From positions 4,431,981-4,495,980 of the forward strand of contig OX345648.1 in NCBI GenBank assembly GCA_947044365.1: a stretch of 64,000 nucleotides of DNA, read 5' to 3'. The DNA is from Petrosia ficiformis (lineage: Eukaryota; Porifera; Demospongiae; Haplosclerida; Petrosiidae). This document shows, piece by piece, positions 48,401 to 56,459 of this stretch (position 1 is its first letter; every line of letters starts with the position of its first letter). The position numbers were made by a program, and so were the translations under genes. Below the pieces are notes generated by a model, which was not told where the DNA came from, searched no databases, and saw only the letters and a list, made by a program, of their open reading frames with translations.

Positions 48401-50994
48401 ACTAGAAGAGATGTGTCTGCCTGCTAACCAACAAAATAATACAAAAGTATTTGCTATAATAACTTGGTAGAATCTATCGACTATCTTTTGTTTCATAATA
48501 ATTATAATAAACATTCTGTTGTAACATAGCAGTAACTGTTCCATGGAAGGCTTCTGGTGTTGTGACCCTATGTTGGTATGGATATCAGATGTCCAAAACC
48601 GACATTTGCATTCCAACCAGTTCTATTGCAAGTCACTAGACCCTTCCTCTTCTAGTGAAGGGACTGGCCTGCACGACTATACATACATACTATATTTGTA
48701 AGATATAAGTACAAACATTGTATATTAAAAGTACAAATAAATGTGTGTATGAATGTATTCATAACAGTGTGTGTCTCAGTATGTGGACACACATTGGATG
48801 CACTGTGTTTGTGTTATAAAATTATTATATAAATAATTAGGAAATCGGTATGGAGAGATCCTACAGTACAGTTGAAAGATCTTCGAGATACTCAACTCTT
48901 ACAATATGAGAACAGGCTAATGGCTGTTATACTAGCTCACTGTCATTACTCTCTGACTGTGGGTCAACAACATACTGATGTGGAGTATGATTATGCTGCA
49001 CTAGAGAAACACTTACTGAATGAATTTGTATATGGTAAACCAAAGATTCAATTGGATATACCACATGTGGTGTTTCGTAAGGATGTGTATACTGGAGAAA
49101 GGTTTGAAATGATTCGTACCAAAGTCCCTCAGGTAAATATGATTTACATAGATGAAACAACTGTTGTTTTATAATGTGGTTGGTTCTGCATTTGCATTAA
49201 GTTTATTTATACTTAGATGCCTTTGTCTGCTGGTGTTAGAGATGATATACTGAAACGATTAACAAGAATCCAACAATTAAGACAAGCTCTTGATCATATT
49301 GATGTTGTAATGGGGTTCCTAAGTGCTGGTGGGAAAGAGAACCCTAACATGTCACTAAATCATTATGCTACTAAAGTTTTGAACATGCAAGATTTCAATG
49401 AAGTGGTTAGCCAATTATTATGTTTCCAATGAGGAAGTAAAATACAAGAGTATTATTAAATAAGACAAGATATATTGAGAAAAGGTATCCCTCTCATTCC
49501 TGATGACTTTGTCACATCTGAAACTGAATTGCTATGTATTTCAGGTACAGCAGCTGTACAGTATCCTGATCACTTCCTGCTGGTCTGTACACTATACTGG
49601 AGCTTGAAGCCTCAAACAAGCATTTGTTGACGTGCCTTACCCATTAAATTTACCAAGCCCCTGCAATGGCACAACTTCCTTAACTATGTATGCAATGTGT
49701 ATGAGGTACAAGCATATTACATAATTGAACTTAACCTGTGAGAAGGAAATCAATAGCCTTGCGGGCCATAAGAAATATAAATGTGGAATGATCCTTACAA
49801 TTACTTATCATTATTCATTAATGTTATTATCTATTTCCAATAAGATTGGAACTGGTTATTGCATTGGACATATTCTTGCTCTATGGGATGTTGTTGCTGT
49901 TGAATTAGCAAGAAAAGTTACCCTAACTGAAGTAGTAAGCTAAATAATGTTCATATCACATACTCAGGCACATTTACATGTAATCCACCACATGATGTTT
50001 AATTACAAGCTCAATTGACATAAAATAACATCAAGGCCAAAATAACTATTAAAGTTTTATTAAAACTAATTCTTGTAGGTGCACTATAGAGTTGACGCAT
50101 GTTTCCAGCAACAATTACCAAAAGATGTGGTTATACAAATGAATGAGGATTTGGAACATGTTAATCTTGATGTTGTTCTTAGTACTCTGAATGATTTTAT
50201 TGAGACTCATGTGAGAAATATAAATGAAGCTGATCATATAGTTGAATGGACGTAAGTTTTGGACTATAAATCATAAAATTAATTATGTTGACATATATAT
50301 TATACCCTTGAAAGTTGTATTTTGACAGCAATGTTGGGAGTAACTTGTGTACAATTTTTTACTAGTTATAAATTATTTATGACAGAGTTAGTCAGCCTGA
50401 TATGTCTTCAAACCTAATGCAACTGCTTTCTTTCACAAATCACCATTACCACTACCTACTGCATACACCACAATTATAGCTCCTTTTTGTAAGATTCACA
50501 GAGCACCTATATGGGCCTCTCGTTGATCCATCAATCATAATGCATTTTACAGCTCCAGAAAAACAAGAAATCGTAGGAAATTAAGTTTGCATTTCTCCCA
50601 CTTCATGGTGAAGTTATGATTTTATCATTATTTTTTTATTGAATACATTAATTATAAATTATAATAATTGTGATTGACTGAAGTATACTGATTCACGGCA
50701 AAAACAGGAGGTCAGTAAGTTTTTTTTATTGGATATATTGACCTGATATAAAGCAATCTGATTGATTATATGTAGCATTGTATAACACTATAAGTTATTT
50801 GTATAATCATTTATTCATATAGTATTAAAGAATGTTTGGAAGGACATCTTGGTATCTTTCCTGGTGATGAGTATGAACTAGAAAAAGAGATCAAGTTCCT
50901 ACGAGATATACCAATGAGTCAGGTGATAGAAGTATGGAAAGTTGTTGTCTTTTATAAGAAACAGCTTGAGTTGAAAATTGGAAGCAAGAAATGA
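5727..50994 (+). CDS. Giant RNF213-like AAA/E3 ubiquitin ligase with N-terminal SAM array
   Basis: In vertebrates RNF213 is a cytosolic E3 ligase of about 5,200 residues with a dynein-like AAA core that ubiquitylates proteins and bacterial LPS. Here 85 exons join in consistent phase from ATG 5727 (good context attATGg) to TGA 50992-50994, giving about 5,436 residues. Order: three SAM domains, 21-residue repeats, CBM20-like domain, helical N-arm and stalk, AAA units with Walker motifs GETGCGKT and GKPGSSKS, a degenerate RING segment, an RZ finger, and the C-terminal domain. Exact matches to human RNF213 include NWALDPAKMNRGI and VVVLDEVGLAEDSP. The extra length over human comes mainly from the SAM part. 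The least certain join is 42018 to 42535. Exon lists are given under the domain entries. Introns range from about 50 bases to 3.4 kb, and the long ones hold mobile-element debris. Confidence 0.92.
5997..7279. other. Intron 1 of the RNF213-like gene
   Basis: No mobile element or exon recognised with confidence. A short open run at about 6722-6775 (NINEEELDIVAEEVEY) lacks good splice sites and may be chance or a decayed exon. Confidence 0.4.
8522..8893 (+). repeat. Coding minisatellite, 63 bp (21 residues), about six copies
   Basis: Exact 63-base spacing: copies start at 8588, 8651, 8714, 8777 and 8840, with a more diverged copy before them. Each encodes a Ser/Thr/Asn-rich unit of the type NVTESGLNTTSVNS plus QSDSSQT. 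Copies are nearly identical at DNA level, so the array is young and probably varies in length between individuals. It forms a flexible linker between SAM3 and the CBM20-like domain. Confidence 0.93.
9263..9871. mobile_element. Inverted-repeat element with TTAATTAACCCTTA ends
   Basis: Begins attaattaacccttacagc and ends ctaagggttaattaattaag, a terminal inverted repeat around a 600-base interior that is unusually GC-rich for this window. Small open frames in it have no recognisable product. It is inserted in the intron between SAM exon 3 and the next exon. Confidence 0.6.
11335..14419. other. 3.1-kb intron packed with repeats
   Basis: Contains family A MITE copy 3 (11702-11974), two repeats opening ccagggtttcattt (about 11990 and 12368), and an inverted pair at about 13020-13215 and 13355-13515 whose arms share text related to 'aacttcaaattatacaagg' and 'acagacacacagac'. 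Open frames in it are short and unsupported. Confidence 0.6.
11702..11974 (+). mobile_element. MITE family A, copy 3
   Basis: Ends gaatgtgaacagacttat; the interior 'aatgaccaacaatcttttta' is nearly identical to copy 2 at 2869-3125. Confidence 0.6.
16440..17994. other. 1.55-kb intron of the RNF213-like gene
   Basis: AT-rich with TA and GT runs. Two open runs were weighed as exons (16754-16850 and 17560-17763, the latter with two CxxC-like cysteine groups), but neither is needed because the flanking exons join in phase and match human RNF213 across the junction. Confidence 0.5.
18660..18910 (+). mobile_element. Decayed LINE-type reverse transcriptase fragment
   Basis: Two short matches to non-LTR reverse transcriptase blocks: KQACVLAPLLF at 18682-18714 (LINE pattern QGCVLAPTLF) and ELLFANDCVLFAQS at 18818-18859 (LINE pattern LLFADDCALVAHS, where DD is catalytic). 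The first catalytic D is now N and the frame between the blocks is broken, so it is dead. It lies in the intron between exons 18158-18265 and 19033-19216. Confidence 0.6.
19480..21060 (-). mobile_element. Remnant of a Ty3/gypsy-like LTR retrotransposon
   Basis: On the minus strand, 20151-20202 encodes a gag-type zinc knuckle, CFSCDELGQTAKEC, where the usual histidine of CCHC is Q. Further along, 19650-19740 encodes LQPYQFDAVHHAGKANDNAD followed by RLSLE, the typical end of a gypsy RNase H domain (pattern HRPGKSNVNADALSR). Protease and reverse transcriptase between them are missing and stops interrupt the rest, so it is an internally deleted relic. It lies antisense within a 2.2-kb intron. LTRs were not identified, so the ends are approximate. 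Confidence 0.65.
21069..21117. repeat. TA microsatellite
   Basis: Runs of alternating T and A broken by 'aaataatta'. Intronic. Confidence 0.9.
26140..26216. repeat. 14-bp tandem repeat in a short intron
   Basis: Unit gttcatacctattt repeated about five times in the intron after exon 25906-26125. Confidence 0.85.
27742..29256. mobile_element. Cluster of family C inverted-repeat elements
   Basis: Several elements share ends of the type catccctatNattgcttt (left) and aaagcaatNatagggatg (right), often followed by gcccta(c/t)gggccataaaaa. Two long copies are near-identical direct repeats, about 27742-28157 and 28637-29090, the second carrying a 19-base addition. A more diverged copy lies between them (about 28190-28640). 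A shared block with 'cgttcttttacgcgccac' stands out as GC-rich. Related elements are at 33047-33385 and 49485-49780. Confidence 0.75.
29896..30133 (+). mobile_element. MITE family A, copy 4
   Basis: Diverged copy; recognised by 'tttagaatgaccaataatct' and 'tgagttacagtataataact'. Confidence 0.5.
32692..34531. other. 1.84-kb intron with mobile-element relics
   Basis: Holds a family C relative (33047-33385), an inverted repeat around 33640-33720 (arms aaagaggatgt and acatcctcttt), and about 33840-33995 a block that recurs at 45825-45960 (shared 'gtgtatcaagacttatctg' and 'gagagtactaccgtact'). No missing exon: the flanking exons join in phase. Confidence 0.6.
35338..35408. repeat. TA microsatellite beside a splice donor
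   Basis: About 60 bases of alternating T and A start ten bases after the donor at 35329. Length changes here could influence splicing (inference). Confidence 0.9.
36225..36315. mobile_element. Short inverted-repeat element (about 90 bp)
   Basis: Left end taggggtgagcggtatacc, right end aataccgcccacccctaa: a terminal inverted repeat with the core 'accggtat'. Too short to code. The TAGGGGTG end recalls hAT-type MITEs (inference). Confidence 0.6.
36490..36605. repeat. Long hairpin-forming palindrome
   Basis: Arms gctatatcagatttataatc and gattataaatctgatatagc are perfectly complementary around a loop of about 50 bases (caccaagcacgagg and cgagggcgaggtg). Outer bases 'ataacacgc' and 'gcgtgttat' extend the pairing. 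A related half-site recurs near 36742-36768. Probably a mobile-element end or foldback element. Confidence 0.75.
37806..38408. other. Intron without recognised content
   Basis: AT-rich. I see no exon, repeat family or RNA gene in it. Confidence 0.4.
40663..41220. other. Intron without recognised content
   Basis: AT-rich, with a short palindrome at about 40920-40945 (catgcataaccatgcatggttatgc). No exon or known repeat recognised. Confidence 0.4.
41221..42773 (+). other. Degenerate RING segment of the RNF213-like protein
   Basis: Exons 41221-41329, 41379-41476, 41568-41637, 41932-42018, 42535-42773. Before it, WMAIQAVHMFIEHVV matches human WSRIFSTALFVEHVL; after it, FAQSCIRFYIEII matches human FRQMCNSFFVDLV. 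Human RNF213 has its C3HC4 RING exactly between. Here exons 41568-41637 and 41932-42018 encode about 53 residues (about 4231-4282), almost the human length, reading DGNVPFAEILEPYYNLN onward, then APKNKWLCAREQRLVKQ. The stretch has only two cysteines (in WLCARE and QLCSLV) and no histidine, against eight ligands in a working RING. AEILEP resembles the usual xxICLEP start with the cysteines replaced. The junction 42018-42535 is in phase only if the acceptor is tccagag, so a small exon could be missing. Confidence 0.65.
41703..42312. mobile_element. Inverted-repeat pair flanking a degenerate-RING exon
   Basis: The segment 41703-41772 (gttccacacaatatacagat, gctgaagatccacagaatgc) is complementary to about 42229-42312 (gcattctgtggatcttcagt, cccagattgcgtggaac). 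The exon at 41932-42018 lies between the arms. It looks like a foldback or MITE-type insertion in the intron; the exon may predate it or have been captured with it. Confidence 0.6.
42826..44796 (+). other. E3 shell of the RNF213-like protein
   Basis: Exons: 42826-42943, 42999-43409, 43913-44035, 44094-44189, 44483-44536, 44590-44796. Helical region between RING and RZ finger; landmarks shared with human include a PVVRSFLLQLLLRN-type start (exon 42535-42773) and the block before the RZ finger ending LLLQPFHMMLTDP then NAYMPTMPESV. Exon 44483-44536 is only 18 codons and has a weak donor (gtgtgt). Confidence 0.85.
44852..45249 (+). other. RZ zinc finger of the RNF213-like protein
   Basis: Exons 44852-44927, 44984-45018 and 45134-45249 encode FYECPFGHPYLVEDCG, QPTEVKYCSYC, and IGGKSH. 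This is the RZ-type zinc finger, which in human RNF213 is the catalytically essential E3 element (family knowledge). The CPxGHP, xCG, CxxC and GGxxH signatures are all present. A six-residue insertion lies between the last CxxC and the GG compared with human (ten residues instead of four). About residues 4724-4775. The intact finger means the protein may still act as an E3 despite the altered RING segment (inference). Confidence 0.9.
45250..46059. other. Intron with two repeat blocks
   Basis: About 45770-45815 matches the right end of family C elements (gtaatcatagcgatgacc), and about 45825-45960 repeats the block at 33840-33995. The bounding donor (gtcata) is weak, but phase and the human alignment (RTQTGHVLG versus RPQTGYILG) support the join. 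Confidence 0.6.
46835..47110. mobile_element. tRNA-like SINE units in a palindromic arrangement
   Basis: Arms acaaaggaaaactgaaaagg (46838-46857) and ccttttcagtttcctttgt (46985-47003) are inverted copies. Within and beyond lie three units with a polymerase III A-box-like run (ggctgagatggtaagagt) and a B-box (gggttcaatcc): one reversed (about 46872-46916), one forward (about 46912-46975), one further forward (about 47019-47085). None folds into a convincing tRNA. Intronic in the large gene. Confidence 0.6.
48102..48840. other. Intron with GT-rich tract and an inverted-repeat element
   Basis: A GT/CT-rich microsatellite starts at the donor (48102-48165). About 48250-48665 is bounded by gaagggtctggtgacttgcc and its complement gcaagtcactagacccttcc, a MITE-like element. 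Confidence 0.65.
49406..49844. mobile_element. Intron with a family C relative (about 49485-49780)
   Basis: Starts 'aaaaggtatccctctcattc' and ends 'gccttgcgggccataag', echoing family C ends and the inner text 'ccattaaatttaccaagccc'. Degenerate. Confidence 0.55.
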
Positions 50995-51554
50995 ACACAA
51001 CAGTCTTATACACTAGATATATAATGCTTTTTATTTTTTTGTAGTAGTAATCTTTGTTTACCATTTGCTGTTAAAATATAAACTGTAATGTTTGTAAAAT
51101 TAACTCGGTGTGTGTTATGTACACTATGCCATTTATAAAATTATCTGTGGACATGTATTAAAGTGCATAGTTACTTTTTTTATACTTTTTTATACTTTAT
51201 AATATATATGCTGCTTCAAAGCTGTATACTGTGACATTTGTATCTTGGATTATACTTATAATTACTTCTTGATTATAATTACATATTTTGTTGTTACAAT
51301 AATTATTATTATAATTGCAGATTAAATCCCCACCAGACCAATTTTGGCTCTCAACTTAAAATTTTGCTAATTGGCACTGAGGTAATACTAATTACTTTAC
51401 CACAGTTGGTGTAATATTGTATATCATGAAATATAATGCATTGATCAACATATATAGTTAAGTTCATTGTTTGTTATATACTAATGTATAATGAAAAAAT
51501 ACTGTAATAATTTCAGTGTATATTGTAGAGTAACATGTTCAGTCAAGAAATCAC
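50995..51554. other. 3' flank shared by convergent genes
   Basis: The RNF213-like gene (plus) and the small peptide gene (minus) end toward each other about 560 bases apart. AT-rich; nothing else recognised. Confidence 0.4.
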
Positions 51555-51841
51555 TTATGCATAGTATAGATAACAAAATCCTGAACAAGCAGGAATACTA
51601 GCAAACTGAACTGCCCAGCATGCTGCTCTGATTTGGGGAGCCTGAGGTGGAATGGTTCTACAAAAAGCCTGTATTTAAAATAAAATGAAATTGAAAAACA
51701 TTAAGATAACTATAATATTAAATTTACCTGAATGTTAGCAGTGCCTCCTCTACAAGCAGTTAAACAGCTGGCTAAGTTACCAGTAGCAGTTGGAATGAGG
51801 AGCATGATAAGCATTATTACTAGAACCACAGATTTCTTCAT
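51555..51841 (-). CDS. Secreted six-cysteine peptide, 75 residues, unrecognised family
   Basis: Two exons on the minus strand: 51841-51728 (ATG in context aatATGaag) and 51668-51555 (stop TAA), joined in phase 0 by a 59-base intron with donor CAG|gtaaat and acceptor tacag. Residues 1-21 are a strong signal peptide (MKKSVVLVIMLIMLLIPTATG). The mature part is about 54 residues with six cysteines: NLASCLTACRGG, AFCRTIPP, RAACWAV, ACSGFCY. Spacing is C-x3-C-x11-C-x14-C-x12-C-x3-C, which suits three disulfides. It is not an animal toxin or defensin type I can name. Small secreted cysteine-rich peptides serve in defence, signalling or venom in animals; which applies is unknown. An alternative start upstream (51925) would lengthen the N-terminus but bury the signal peptide, so 51841 is preferred. 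Confidence 0.62.
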
Positions 51842-53036
51842 ATTGATGACTGAGACTGTTGTACTTTTCTTATGTTCAATGATCAGACTGGAGTGGACTA
51901 AACATAGAGAGATATTGCTTTGCATGCAGGTAATTCAGCAAGATGTCACGGAATGTACTGTAACATATAATATACCAGTGGAAATTCCCCTTGAATTCCC
52001 CTGTGCATGATCAGCATAATTTCTAAATGAGTTCATTAGAGTCAATTAACATGGGATGAAGCTAAGCAGAAAGTTACAAGCCACAGGAATGTCTTTGAGG
52101 TTGTTGGGTTTAACATTGATCAGTCACCATGGCAACTAATAATATGTCATTCATGTACTGTGCTCCAGCCTACTTATATCCAGTGCTCCAGCTCCAGCCT
52201 ACCTCATCCAATGCTTCAGTTCCACTTTAAATATATAATATATATATATGTGTATATTCAGTGATCACTTTGCAGTATTAATATTTTTCTGTTACTTATA
52301 CTCTCTGTATTTTTTTTTTTTCATATTTCTTTGTTTTCTTCTGAATCGTAGAATTATTTCAATATCATTGCTTTGTTTGTTTTTAATTTAAAAAACTAGG
52401 TTTATATTTTTATTTTAGATCTTTCATAGATTTTCTTAGAATTTCTTCTTAATTAATAAGAATAATTTTATATATTGTATATATATGTATTTTTCAGAAA
52501 ATGTTTTCTTTAAATAATTTTTCTAAATTGCTTGGCCTTTTTCATTTTTCTATTCCAGACTCCTTTATTCAACTTCCTTGTGTTAGAAATTAACTGTTTC
52601 TTTTTGATTTGATTTCTTAGAAATTAACTTTGTATGATCATGATTTGATTTTTTTGTTAGAATTAACTGTTTCTGATTTCTTTGTTATCAACATACAGTT
52701 TCTCAGTTGATTACTTGTAAACCATACATCTTAAACTTAACAAGGTCCTAAACCATAAATATTACACACATCATACATACATTGTTTCAAATTGTTTGTC
52801 ATGTACATAAATACATGGCTCTATTATATATATAGTCTTGCAAACCAATTATCGGCTCACTCGAACATATTATTGTGTATGAATTAATTCTAAACATTGT
52901 TCTTTATAATTATATAAATTATATATTACACTACTAATGAATTAAGATGTTTTTTTTATTTTCGCAAATTAATTTCAAATTATAGATCTATACATGCAAT
53001 TACGTACATGTATAAAAAAAGTTTTTGATCATCCTT
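51842..53036. other. Upstream region of the peptide gene and 3' flank of PNPO
   Basis: From about 52225 onward this is the left part of the duplicated block also found at 54870 (shared 'attcagtgatcactttgcag' against 'attcactgatcactttgcag'). T-rich, without a recognised gene. Confidence 0.6.
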
Positions 53037-53654
53037 TTAAGGCTTCAGTCTTTGTAATGCCCAACTTCCATTCGGATGTTTGGTATACTCAACTCTATCA
53101 CTCAGCCAATCAAATTGTCCCTGATAAAACACAAACCTATGAGGAACAATCAAATAACCAGACCAGTTTGAAGGAACTGGAAGCTTTTTGTGATCAGGAA
53201 ACTGGTCTTCAATGGCTTTTCTTTCTTTTAATAGCTCATTTCTACTTGTTAGATGTCCGTCCTGGTTTCCCACTTCTAGCGTGATTTGATGCTCTCTGTC
53301 AAGACTATAAAAATACTCTGTGACATCTTGTCTTGGAAGGTTTTCAACTGTTCCCTCAAACCTTATTTGTTGATATAACTCAGACCAGTATATTGTTGCA
53401 GATGCATACGGATTTTCTTTAATCTCTTTTCCCTTTTTGCTGCTGCAATCCGTAAAAAAGCGAATGCCACTTTCATTAAAACCTGCAACATTAACCATAC
53501 GACTTGAAGGTTTTCCATCTTTAGTACTAGTTGACAAACACATATTGAAATAATCAGGGACTTTATCAGTAGCATTCTCCCACCATTGTCGAAAAAGATT
53601 GAAGGGATTGTCTACGAATGGAATTTCAGCAGGCAGTAATGATGCAGTCATCAT
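53037..53654 (-). CDS. PNPO: Pyridoxamine 5'-phosphate oxidase (PNPO-like), intronless frame
   Basis: PNPO oxidises pyridoxine or pyridoxamine 5'-phosphate to pyridoxal 5'-phosphate using FMN (vitamin B6 salvage). A continuous 205-residue frame from ATG 53654 (MMTASLLPAEIP) matches the family: DNPFNLFRQWW, NMCLSTSTKDGKPSSRMV (FMN-binding start), GIRFFTDCSSKKGKE, NPYASATIYW, QIRFEGTVE, WSGYLIVPHRFVFYQGQ, DWLSDRV, and a C-terminus WALQRLKP (human WLYERLAP). The frame remains open upstream to 53786, but that part runs into AGTAAT repeats, and the ATG at 53705 is followed by a stop in the duplicate copy, so the 53654 start is preferred. A short 5' exon is possible because 'acacag' just before the ATG looks like an acceptor. 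No intron interrupts the domain, unlike the neighbouring genes. Confidence 0.88.
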   Translation of the reverse strand: MMTASLLPAEIPFVDNPFNLFRQWWENATDKVPDYFNMCLSTSTKDGKPSSRMVNVAGFNESGIRFFTDCSSKKGKEIKENPYASATIYWSELYQQIRFEGTVENLPRQDVTEYFYSLDREHQITLEVGNQDGHLTSRNELLKERKAIEDQFPDHKKLPVPSNWSGYLIVPHRFVFYQGQFDWLSDRVEYTKHPNGSWALQRLKP

Positions 53655-53729
53655 CTGTGTCCATAGTACTTGGACCAGTATAGTTTGCAATAAATATACT
53701 CTCATCTTGTGGATCAGTGCCAGACATGG

Positions 53730-53860
53730 AGTAATAATAGTAATAGTAATAGTAAAGTAATAGTGAGGTAATAGTAATAGTAACATATTACATTGTCTTA
53801 TGAGGTAATAGTAATATAATTATACTGATTTTTAAGGTAATAGTAATATATTACATTGCA
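53730..53860. repeat. AGTAAT-type simple repeat upstream of PNPO
   Basis: Tracts of 'agtaatagtaat' and 'gaggtaatagtaat'. The duplicated block has the same type of repeat at about 56415-56520 and 58165-58255, the two parts being split by the insertion. Confidence 0.85.
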
Positions 53861-54287
53861 TTGTCATGTCTGATCAGTGCTATGCATTTTGCTAATTAAA
53901 ATGAACCCACAAACTAATGTCTACAATAACTAGACAGGGAAGGTTGGATTGTTGGAATAAAATCCAATCCTACACACTGGATAATCCTAACACTGATCTC
54001 AAACACTGTGGTCACAATAAACAGACCCATCCCGCTGCAAGCAATTGGCCTATACATCAACTTGTACCATGCATTCAAAATAGAACGGAAACGTCACTGC
54101 AGTTATTTGTCACCCACAAAATATCATGGTGAGTTTACAAAGAAACATATGAATACAGTTAGTATGACTGAAAGGTGGGATATAGTTTACCAGATACAAG
54201 GCTTCCACTCACTTCCAGTGGGATGTGTCCGGGCTACAGAAGAGTAATGTCGACAGCCTCGGTATTCTGATTAGACTCCTCCTGCAA

Positions 54288-54288
54288 G

Positions 54289-54332
<44 letters not shown>
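54288..54332. repeat. TA microsatellite
   Basis: About 36 bases of alternating T and A; the shorter matching tract in the duplicate block is at 58740-58758. Confidence 0.9.
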
Positions 54333-54333
<1 letters not shown>

Positions 54334-55688
54334 GGAAATAGTGAGAGAGAAAGCTAGCCAGTAAAAGTATAATTGTAGCTCGCTGTCAGTGGCGTGAGCA
54401 GTGAGCCCAGCCCCTTCGCACGAGCGAATTCGAAGCGAAGAGGCTGGGCTCCTAAAGAACTTGGTGCTAGTGACTTTTAAAATATATTTTTCAGCTGATT
54501 TCTAACTTCTACATGATTTTAAAGTATAATGACCTATTTTAAGTAAGTATATAATTATAATTAAGTAATAATGATATATATATAATAATATATATATATA
54601 TATATCCATTGCTACGAGTCAATGTAGCAATCTCCTTTCATTCATTTGTCTCACATTTCATTGCATATCTTCTTGATGAATAATTAGAACAAATAGATTT
54701 TTGCATTATTGTTTGGTAGTTATATATTCTTTTCATTTGTGAAATTTCATTGAAATAGCATTGTTGGAAACAAAACCTGCTCAGCTTGAATGATGCATGT
54801 ATGTATAACTTGTTATATAATTGAAATTATTGTTAACTAATGAAAGTGCTAACTTTAACTGTTAATGACTAGTCAGATAAATATATAATATATATGTATA
54901 TTCACTGATCACTTTGCAGTATTAAATGATATTTTTTTGTGCTACTTATCTCTGTATTTGTTTTCATATTTCTTGGTATTTTCTTCTGAATCATAGAATT
55001 ATTTCAATACCATTGATTTGTTTGTTTCTTTTTTAAAAAAACAAGATTTATATTTTCATTTTAGATCTTTCATAGATTTTCTCATTCTAATCATTTAGAA
55101 CTTCTTGTTAAGTATAATTTTATATGTATTTAATAATATTTTTCAGAAAATGTGTTTTTTTTATGTAATTTATCTAAATTGGTTGGCTTTTTCATTTTTC
55201 TATTCCAGATTACCTAGATATTTTGTATTCAATTTTCTTGTTAGAATTAACTGTTTCTTCTTGATTTGATTTCTTAGAAGTAACTTTGTTTGATCATGAT
55301 TTGATTTCTTTGTTAGAAATTAACTGTTCTTTAAGATTCGATTTTGCAACATACAGTTTCTCAGTTGATTACTTGTAAACCAAGCATCTTAAACTTAACA
55401 AGATCCTAAATCATAAATATTACACACAACATCGACATACATACATGGTTTCAAATTGTTTGTCATGTACATAAATACATAGCTCTATTATATAGTCTTG
55501 CAAACCAATTGTCTGCTCACCAGGTAACGTATTATTACGTAATTCTAAACATCATTCTTTATAATTATAATTATGTATTAAACTACTAATGAATTAAGAT
55601 GTTTATTTTTATTTTACTTCAAATTAATTATTGAATTTTAAATTATAGATCTATACATGCAATTACGTACATGTATAAAAATTTTTTT

Positions 55689-56330
55689 GATCATCCTTTT
55701 AAGGCTTCAGTCTTTGTAATGCCCAACTTCCATTCGGATGTTTGGTATATTGAACTCTATCACCCAGCCAATCAAATTGTCCCTGTAAAAACACAAACCT
55801 ATGAGGAACAATCAGGTAACCAGACCAGTTTGAAGGAACTGGAAGATTTTTGTGATCAGAAAACTTGTCTTCAATGGCTTTTCTTTCTTTTAATAGCTCA
55901 TGTCTACTTGTCAGATGTCCACCCTGGTTTCCAATTTGTAGCGTGATTTGTTGCTCTCTGTGAAGACCATAAAAATACTCTATAGCATCTTGTCTTGGCA
56001 GCTTTCAACTGCTCCCTCAAACCTTATTTGTTGACCTAATCCGGGCCAGTATATTGTTGCAGATGCATACGGATTTTATTCAATCTCTTTTGCCTTTTTG
56101 CTGCTGCTATCTGTAAAAAAGCGAATGCCACTTCCCTTGAAACCTGCAACATTAACCGTACGACTTGAAGGTTTTCCATCTTTAGTACTAGTCGACAAAC
56201 ACATATTCAAATATTCAGGGACTTTATCAGCAGCATTCGCCCACCATTGTCGAAAAAGACTGAAGGGATTGTCTGGGGCAGGAATTTCACCAGGCAATAA
56301 TGATGCAGGCAATAATGATGCAGTCATCAT
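55689..56330 (-). pseudogene. Broken duplicate of PNPO
   Basis: Minus-strand copy of the gene at 53037-53654. It begins MMTASLLPASLLPGEIP (with a short internal repeat of ASLLP) and follows the intact copy through FFTDSSSKKAKEIE, where a TAA stop occurs at the position of an intact codon in the other copy. Further on, a one-base loss in 'gaaagctgccaag' (intact copy 'gaaaaccttccaag') shifts the frame. The last part still reads in another frame to the common ending LKP. Two independent lesions make a functional product unlikely. Confidence 0.88.
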
Positions 56331-56459
56331 CTGTGTCCATAGTACTTGGACCAGTATGGTTTACAATAAATATACTCTCATCTTGTGGATCAGTGTACTG
56401 TGTAATAGATAACAGACTACATGTTAGTAATAGTATTAGTAATAGGTAATTAAAAAACT

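Larger units (their letters stand above)
46060..50994 (+). other. C-terminal domain of the RNF213-like protein
   Basis: Exons: 46060-46207, 46258-46438, 46547-46641, 46694-46748, 47292-47461, 47518-47659, 47763-47846, 47903-48101, 48841-49132, 49217-49405, 49845-49934, 50079-50251, 50823-50994. Landmarks shared with human: ILGAATYRSP region (human VLGNPQRRD), KIVKPPV (human NIIKPPV), KYLPSIVKLQRFL (human KFLPEILALQRDL), FLSAGGKENPNMSLNHY (human FLSTAGGDPNMQLNVY), and an ending VIEVWKVVVFYK (human CVSVWKTAAVLK). Stop TGA at 50992. An ATTAAA at 51157 is a possible polyadenylation signal. Confidence 0.9.

Noticed and set aside
52994..53284. Plus-strand frame of 96 residues
   Set aside because: Shadow of the PNPO gene on the minus strand; no homology in this frame.
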